This document shows, in pieces, positions 7,600 through 10,479 of a stretch of 10,479 bases of DNA. How positions within the stretch are numbered: the first letter of the stretch is position 1; every line of letters begins with the position of its first letter. The position numbers and the translations under genes are program-made. The stretch spans positions 1 through 10,479 of the forward strand of contig CAZIDB010000170.1 of assembly GCA_964537965.1 (NCBI GenBank), given 5' to 3'. The notes below the pieces were generated by a model. That model was not told the DNA's origin and did no database searches. It saw only the letters and a program-made list of their open reading frames with translations. This DNA is from SURF-24 sp964537965 (GTDB lineage: Bacteria; Bacteroidota; Ignavibacteria; Ignavibacteriales; SURF-24).

Positions 7600-8612
7600 T
7601 TAGTTTCCGTATTTACTTTAATTGTGTTTAATCTTTTTCTCAAAGTTCTCAACCTTACAAATTTATCTCCTTCAAAATCAGAAAGATTGAATTTGTGATC
7701 AACAAACTTTTGATACAATTCTTCCATCCCTTTATTTAAATCATATTCCAATTTGAAATCCGGTAAAGTCTGATTAAGAAAATCAAAATTAACCCTGTAA
7801 TTTCTTGGATCTTCTCCAATTTCTCCTGTAAAAACAATATCGGCTTTTGGGATTAACTGTTTTACTTTATCTGCAATATCCATTACCTGGTAATTTTCAG
7901 AATTAGCACCAACATTAATTGCCTTGTTAAAAATCTTTTCTTTAGGGGCTTTGGCAAAAGCAACAAATGCATGAGCAATGTCTTTGCAATGTATTAAAGG
8001 ACGCCATGGGGTTCCGTCACTCATTATCCTGATATCTCCACGCGCAAAAGCACACCCTAATAAATTGTTTACTACTAAATCGATTCTTAACATTGGTGAA
8101 TTACCATATGCAGTAGAGTTTCTTAAGTAAGAAGGCGTAAAATTATTGTCGGCAAGTAAACTGATTCTTTTTTCAGATTCTATTTTGGAAATTGCATAAG
8201 CAGAAACCGGATTTAATTTAGCATTCTCATCTAAATCAAGTGTTTCACCTTTTCCGTAGACTGAGCAGCTACTTGATAAAAGAAATCTTGGAACGCCGGC
8301 TTGCTTTGATAATTCAGCAAGTCTTACAGTTCCTTCTAAATTAATTGAATATGTAATATTCTCATCAAGATCACCCATTGGATCGTTTGAAATAGCTGCA
8401 AGATGCATTACACAGTCATATCCATCGAGATCTCTTATTGTCAGCTCTCTGATATCCTTATTTAATTCCAAATCAGGTTGTACTATTTTTTCCCAGTTAC
8501 AACCTTCAAATAAATTAATATCGCATCCTGCAACAAAATTTCCATCTTCTTTTAATAATGACACAAGGTGAGTCCCTATATAACCTTTATGTCCTGTTAC
8601 TAATACTTTCAA
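7596..8612 (-). CDS. GalE-like extended SDR (NAD-dependent epimerase/dehydratase), nucleotide-sugar C4 oxidoreductase
   Basis: Extended SDR of 338 aa. Rossmann motif Gly7-H-K-Gly10-Y-I-Gly13 is followed by Asp31 (GCDINLF), pointing to NAD(H). 'HLAAISNDPMGDLD' (70-83) fits the family's second cofactor segment. The active site reads 'LLSSSCSVYG' (111-120) and Tyr139-xxx-Lys143 in 'AYAISK'. 'SDGTPWRPLIHCKDIAHAF' (198-216) is the conserved substrate-domain segment. The Ser-Cys-Ser at 115-117 occupies the place where RmlB-type 4,6-dehydratases carry Thr-Asp-Glu, and it resembles GalE's Ser-Ala-Thr, so C5-C6 dehydration looks unlikely; 4-oxidation or 4-epimerisation fits better (inference). The start is TTG at 8610-8612, supported by a full GGAGGT at 8616-8621. 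It lies 18 bp after the rfbF-like gene and overlaps rfbC by 4 bp. From general knowledge, close relatives are found beside rfbF- and rfbC-like genes in other polysaccharide loci. Exact product unknown. Confidence 0.85.
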   Translation of the reverse strand: MKVLVTGHKGYIGTHLVSLLKEDGNFVAGCDINLFEGCNWEKIVQPDLELNKDIRELTIRDLDGYDCVMHLAAISNDPMGDLDENITYSINLEGTVRLAELSKQAGVPRFLLSSSCSVYGKGETLDLDENAKLNPVSAYAISKIESEKRISLLADNNFTPSYLRNSTAYGNSPMLRIDLVVNNLLGCAFARGDIRIMSDGTPWRPLIHCKDIAHAFVAFAKAPKEKIFNKAINVGANSENYQVMDIADKVKQLIPKADIVFTGEIGEDPRNYRVNFDFLNQTLPDFKLEYDLNKGMEELYQKFVDHKFNLSDFEGDKFVRLRTLRKRLNTIKVNTETK

Positions 8613-8615
8613 TCT

Positions 8616-8621
8616 ACCTCC
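8616..8621 (-). promoter_or_regulatory. Strong Shine-Dalgarno site (GGAGGT) deciding the TTG start of the GalE-like SDR
   Basis: In the 18-bp gap after the rfbF-like stop, the minus strand reads GGAGGT, then AGA, then the TTG start at 8610-8612. This is the only full-consensus Shine-Dalgarno site seen in the window. It fixes the start at the residue where the Rossmann fold begins (MKVLVTGHKGYIG). Confidence 0.75.
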
Positions 8622-8630
8622 AAATTAATA

Positions 8631-9443
8631 TTAAACTTTCCAGGGCGCATTTCCCTTAATCCAAAGTGAAGTTAACTGATCTTTATCCCTTTGTGTATCC
8701 ATGCAACCCCAAAAACCTGGATGTTTGAACATATTTAATTGACCATCCTTAGATAGTTTTACGAGTGGTTCGCGTTCAAGAATACAATCTTCTTGTTTTG
8801 ATAGATAATTTAAGAATCTTCTATGGAAAAAGAAGTATCCGCCATTAATCCAGTTGTTTTTAAACTCCGGTTTTTCCTGAAACTCCAAAACTTCATTCTC
8901 ATTTAATTTTATTTCACCAAATCGGGAAGGAGGATTCACTCCAAGTACAGTCCCAATTTTATTATGTGAAAGGTGATATTTAAATTCTTCACTAAGATCT
9001 GCATCTGTTAGTCCATCACCATAAGTTACAGCAAAGTGATTTGATTTTCCAAGATATTTACTCGCTGCTATTGCTACTCTTGCACCGGTCATAGAAGATT
9101 CACCAGTATAAGCTAAAGTTACCTGCCAATCCAAATTATGATCAACTGAGTGAACGGTAAGATTATTTGTTTTTAAATCAACTGTTAGATCGCTATTTAA
9201 TGCAGAATAATTAAGGAAGTAAGATTTTATAACTTCCGATTTAAATCCAAGGCAAAGTATGAATTTTTTAAATCCATATTTCCGATAGTATTTCATTATG
9301 TGCCAGAGAATTGGGTACTCGCCAATTGGTACCATCGGTTTAGGTCGGAATTCAGTTTCCTCCTTTAACCGTGTACCTAAACCGCCGCACAGAATAAAGA
9401 CAGGTATTTCCTCAGTTTGTATCTTGGTTTGTTTTCTTTTCAT
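8631..9443 (-). CDS. rfbF: Glucose-1-phosphate cytidylyltransferase (RfbF family)
   Basis: Sugar-nucleotide transferase that makes CDP-glucose from CTP and glucose-1-phosphate, the first step of CDP-sugar pathways. Numbered from ATG 9443 (270 aa): 'LCGGLGTRL' (18-26) is the nucleotide-binding loop; 'RPKPMVPIG' (33-41) includes Lys35; then 'ILWHIMKYY' and 'LCLGFKSEVIKSYF'. Further on are the metal/phosphate-site motif 'VTYGDGL', 'FGEIKL', 'FQEKPE', 'WINGGYFFF', 'EREPLVKL' and the RfbF-type ending 'GFWGCMDTQRDKDQL...APWKV'. The late Trp-x-x-Met-Asp-Thr segment separates RfbF from RmlA-type thymidylyltransferases. An in-frame TTG at 9465-9467 would add 8 residues, but it has no Shine-Dalgarno site and overlaps a possible -7 promoter element, so ATG 9443 is preferred. 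It is the first gene of the five-gene minus-strand operon. Related enzymes can use other sugar-1-phosphates, so the substrate is likely but not proven. Confidence 0.92.
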   Translation of the reverse strand: MKRKQTKIQTEEIPVFILCGGLGTRLKEETEFRPKPMVPIGEYPILWHIMKYYRKYGFKKFILCLGFKSEVIKSYFLNYSALNSDLTVDLKTNNLTVHSVDHNLDWQVTLAYTGESSMTGARVAIAASKYLGKSNHFAVTYGDGLTDADLSEEFKYHLSHNKIGTVLGVNPPSRFGEIKLNENEVLEFQEKPEFKNNWINGGYFFFHRRFLNYLSKQEDCILEREPLVKLSKDGQLNMFKHPGFWGCMDTQRDKDQLTSLWIKGNAPWKV

Positions 9444-9464
9444 AAAATCTTTTAGAAATTTGCT

Positions 9465-9472
9465 CAAAAATA
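9465..9472 (-). promoter_or_regulatory. Possible Bacteroidota-type -7 element for the rfbF operon
   Basis: The minus strand reads TATTTTTG here, matching the TAnnTTTG -7 consensus known in Bacteroidota. It would place a transcript start just upstream of ATG 9443. No clear TTTG -33 partner is seen at the usual distance, and such matches are easy to find by chance in AT-rich DNA. Confidence 0.22.
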
Positions 9473-9742
9473 TAACTAATACATTTTAAACTTGCAGTAA
9501 TTAAAAGGGTAAAAGTTTTAACATTTTTTAAACGATGCAAATAATAATTCTTTTGTTCGAAATCTAATAAAAATTTTAAGAAGTATTTTCGGTGTTGATT
9601 TCTAATTGAAATTTGATTTTATTTGCAACCAATAGGGAGAATTCTAATAATCGATTTATATAAATTCCAAAGTTGTATAAGTGTTTTATTTCCTTAATAT
9701 ATCCACTCATACTAACGCAAACTTAATTAGTAAATGTGTTAT

Positions 9743-9757
9743 AAGCAGTGGAATTTA
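9743..9757. repeat. 15-bp direct repeat, left copy
   Basis: AAGCAGTGGAATTTA here matches AAGCAATGGAATTTA at 9855-9869 at 14 of 15 positions. The two copies bracket the GC-rich foldable element and the palindrome; the starts are 112 bp apart. Confidence 0.6.
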
Positions 9758-9763
9758 TTTTTA

Positions 9764-9799
9764 CCAGCTTCGGGTATCCGTCCCTTCGGGAAAAGCAGG
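9764..9799 (+). other. GC-rich foldable element, three-way-junction-like, in the 5' leader of the propeller gene
   Basis: This 36-nt block has 22 G/C bases in a region otherwise very AT-rich. Read on the plus strand it can form an outer stem CC-a-GCTT (9764-9770) with AAGC-a-GG (9793-9799), one A-A mismatch, enclosing two hairpins: CGG (9771-9773), loop GTAT, CCG (9778-9780); and TCCC (9781-9784), loop TTC, GGGA (9788-9791). CTTCGGG occurs twice (9768-9774 and 9784-9790). No T-tract follows, so it is not a simple terminator. It ends 71 nt before the start codon of the propeller gene. It could be a cis-regulatory RNA, a REP-like dispersed element or a protein-binding site. I do not recognise it as a known riboswitch. 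The pairing was worked out by eye. Confidence 0.5.
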
Positions 9800-9802
9800 A
9801 GA

Positions 9803-9814
9803 GTTTGTACAAAC
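9803..9814. promoter_or_regulatory. Perfect 12-bp palindrome (possible operator)
   Basis: GTTTGTACAAAC is identical to its own reverse complement. It lies 4 bp after the foldable element and 56 bp before the propeller gene start, a plausible place for a dimeric regulator to bind. No regulator gene is in the window. Confidence 0.3.
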
Positions 9815-9854
9815 AAGGAAATTTGTATTGATGAAATAAGTTTATTTAACTAAA

Positions 9855-9869
9855 AAGCAATGGAATTTA
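9855..9869. repeat. 15-bp direct repeat, right copy
   Basis: AAGCAATGGAATTTA, one mismatch from the copy at 9743-9757. It ends one base before the ATG of the propeller gene and includes TGGA at the place of a weak ribosome-binding site. Confidence 0.6.
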
Positions 9870-9870
9870 A

Positions 9871-10479
9871 ATGAAAAAATTACAACTACTATTTATTTAT
9901 GTAATCATTACACTCAGAATCTTTGCACAAAGCCCAAATTTGATTAATTATGTTACAAATAAATATATTCTAGCAGTTGCTAATGAAGGAGATTTTATCT
10001 GGGCAGGGGGATACAATGGGGTTGCAAAAATTAATAAACAATCAAACGAAGTTTTTTATTTTGACAATTCTAACTCCGGTTTACAGGGTGGTGCCGTTAA
10101 TTCAATTGCAATTGAAGCAAATGGAGATAAGTGGTTTGGGACTGAAAATGGCTTAGTAAAATTTGATGGTACAAATTGGACTGTTTATAATTATTCTAAT
10201 TCGGGTTTGCCATATAATTCTATTATTGCAATTACAATAGAAACAAATGGAAATAAGTGGATTGGACTTTGGGGAGGAGGAGTAGCAAAATTTGATGGTA
10301 CGAATTGGACTATGTACAATACTTCTAATTCTGGTTTATCGGATAATTTAATTACATCAATTGCAATAGAGGCAAATGGAGATAAGTGGATTGGAACTTA
10401 TGGAGGGGGATTAGCAAAATTTGACGGCACAAATTGGACTATTTATAATACTTCTAATTCTGGTCTACAGGATAATAGT
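9871..10479 (+). CDS. Secreted two-component-regulator-type beta-propeller repeat protein, N-terminal part (cut by window end)
   Basis: The reading frame is open for 203 codons to the last base of the window, with no stop, so only the N-terminus is seen. Residues 1-20 look like a Sec signal peptide: Lys2-Lys3, a hydrophobic core LLFIYVIITL, and probable cleavage near 'RIFA-QSP' (after Ala19 or Gln20). After a divergent first blade (about 25-67), 42-43-residue repeats begin at residues 68, 110 and 153, with a fourth starting at 196. Each follows NSGL..N.I.SIAIE.NGDKWIGT.GGGLAKFDGTNWT.YNTS, like the Reg_prop (two-component regulator propeller) blades of histidine-kinase sensors and of secreted Bacteroidota/Ignavibacteria proteins. 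The signal peptide followed directly by blades fits an exported sensor or surface protein; a type IX secretion sorting domain or a kinase may lie beyond the window. It is divergent from the polysaccharide operon, so a shared function is not shown. Confidence 0.85.
   Translation, partial: MKKLQLLFIYVIITLRIFAQSPNLINYVTNKYILAVANEGDFIWAGGYNGVAKINKQSNEVFYFDNSNSGLQGGAVNSIAIEANGDKWFGTENGLVKFDGTNWTVYNYSNSGLPYNSIIAITIETNGNKWIGLWGGGVAKFDGTNWTMYNTSNSGLSDNLITSIAIEANGDKWIGTYGGGLAKFDGTNWTIYNTSNSGLQDNS
10072..10479 (+). repeat. In-frame tandem repeats of 126-129 bp encoding propeller blades
   Basis: Units run 10072-10197 (126 bp), 10198-10326 (129 bp), 10327-10455 (129 bp) and a partial unit from 10456 to the window end. 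The second and third units are identical at 31 of 43 residues. Conservation is strongest in the blade core AKFDGTNWT and the TSNSGL turn. The array continues past the window. Confidence 0.85.

Larger units (their letters stand above)
9444..9870. other. Divergent intergenic region between the rfbF operon and the propeller gene
   Basis: No ORF with protein-like character is seen in either direction. The region must hold the promoters of two divergent units. It is strongly AT-rich except for a GC-rich foldable block at 9764-9799. Further right are a perfect palindrome (9803-9814) and two near-identical 15-bp direct repeats (9743-9757 and 9855-9869). One sigma-70-like candidate facing right is TTGCAA (9623-9628), a 17-bp spacer, then AATAAT (9646-9651); it is a weak match and could be chance. 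No tRNA or rRNA is visible. Confidence 0.7.

Noticed and set aside
9444..9467. TTG start at 9465-9467 giving an rfbF product 8 residues longer
   Set aside because: No Shine-Dalgarno site, the extra residues lie outside the conserved family N-terminus, and a possible promoter element overlaps the TTG. ATG at 9443 is simpler, though the longer form is not excluded.
9298..9489. Plus-strand open frame of 63 codons
   Set aside because: Antisense to the N-terminal coding region of the rfbF-like gene; composition follows the opposite strand's conserved motifs.
9654..9665. Perfect 12-bp palindrome ATTTATATAAAT
   Set aside because: Made only of A and T in very AT-rich DNA, where such dyads are expected by chance.
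9831..9839. Two-codon upstream reading frame ATG AAA TAA in the propeller leader
   Set aside because: Short start-stop frames are common by chance in AT-rich leaders and there is no ribosome site for it.
10072..10479. Regular repeats considered as a CRISPR-like array
   Set aside because: Repeats are contiguous, in frame, 126-129 bp long and encode propeller blades. There are no short repeats separated by unique spacers.

Overview
The window is part of a surface-polysaccharide (O-antigen or capsule type) locus from an AT-rich bacterium. The most likely host is a member of the Bacteroidota/Ignavibacteriota/Chlorobi group. This rests on low GC, mostly weak or absent Shine-Dalgarno sites, an outer-membrane SLBB exporter relative, and a secreted protein built of 'KFDGTNWT.YN.SNSGL' propeller repeats, which from general knowledge are common in that group. 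The assignment is an inference; no rRNA or marker gene is present.

Layout. (1) 1-107 is AT-rich non-coding sequence. (2) 108-5110, plus strand, is a tight five-gene run with gaps of 28, 12, 7 and 3 bp: the C-terminal part of an SLBB polysaccharide export protein (apparently missing its N-terminal half or more), a Wzz/GNVR chain-length protein without a kinase domain, a Wzy-like oligosaccharide repeat-unit polymerase, a Wzx flippase and a hexapeptide-repeat O-acyltransferase. (3) 5132-9443, minus strand and converging on the first run, is a five-gene operon read in the order RfbF-like glucose-1-phosphate cytidylyltransferase, GalE-like SDR, RfbC/RmlC-like 3,5-epimerase, second SDR, GT2 glycosyltransferase. 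Its junctions alternate between 18-bp gaps and 4-bp overlaps. (4) 9444-9870 is an intergenic region that contains an unexplained GC-rich foldable element, a perfect 12-bp palindrome and a pair of 15-bp direct repeats. (5) 9871 to the window end, plus strand, is the start of a secreted beta-propeller repeat protein cut off by the window.

How it fits together: the minus operon would make a nucleotide-activated sugar (probably CDP-linked) by activation, 4-oxidation, C3/C5 epimerisation and 4-reduction, and a GT2 enzyme would add a sugar to the lipid-linked unit. The plus operon would decorate, flip, polymerise and length-control the glycan. No initiating phosphoglycosyltransferase and only one glycosyltransferase are present, so the locus must continue outside the window or depend on genes elsewhere.

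Most worth a second look: the sugar cassette, whose first SDR has a GalE-like Ser-Cys-Ser where 4,6-dehydratases have Thr-Asp-Glu; the structured element at 9764-9799; and the truncated exporter at the left edge. I did not find a clearly new defence or mobile system here.
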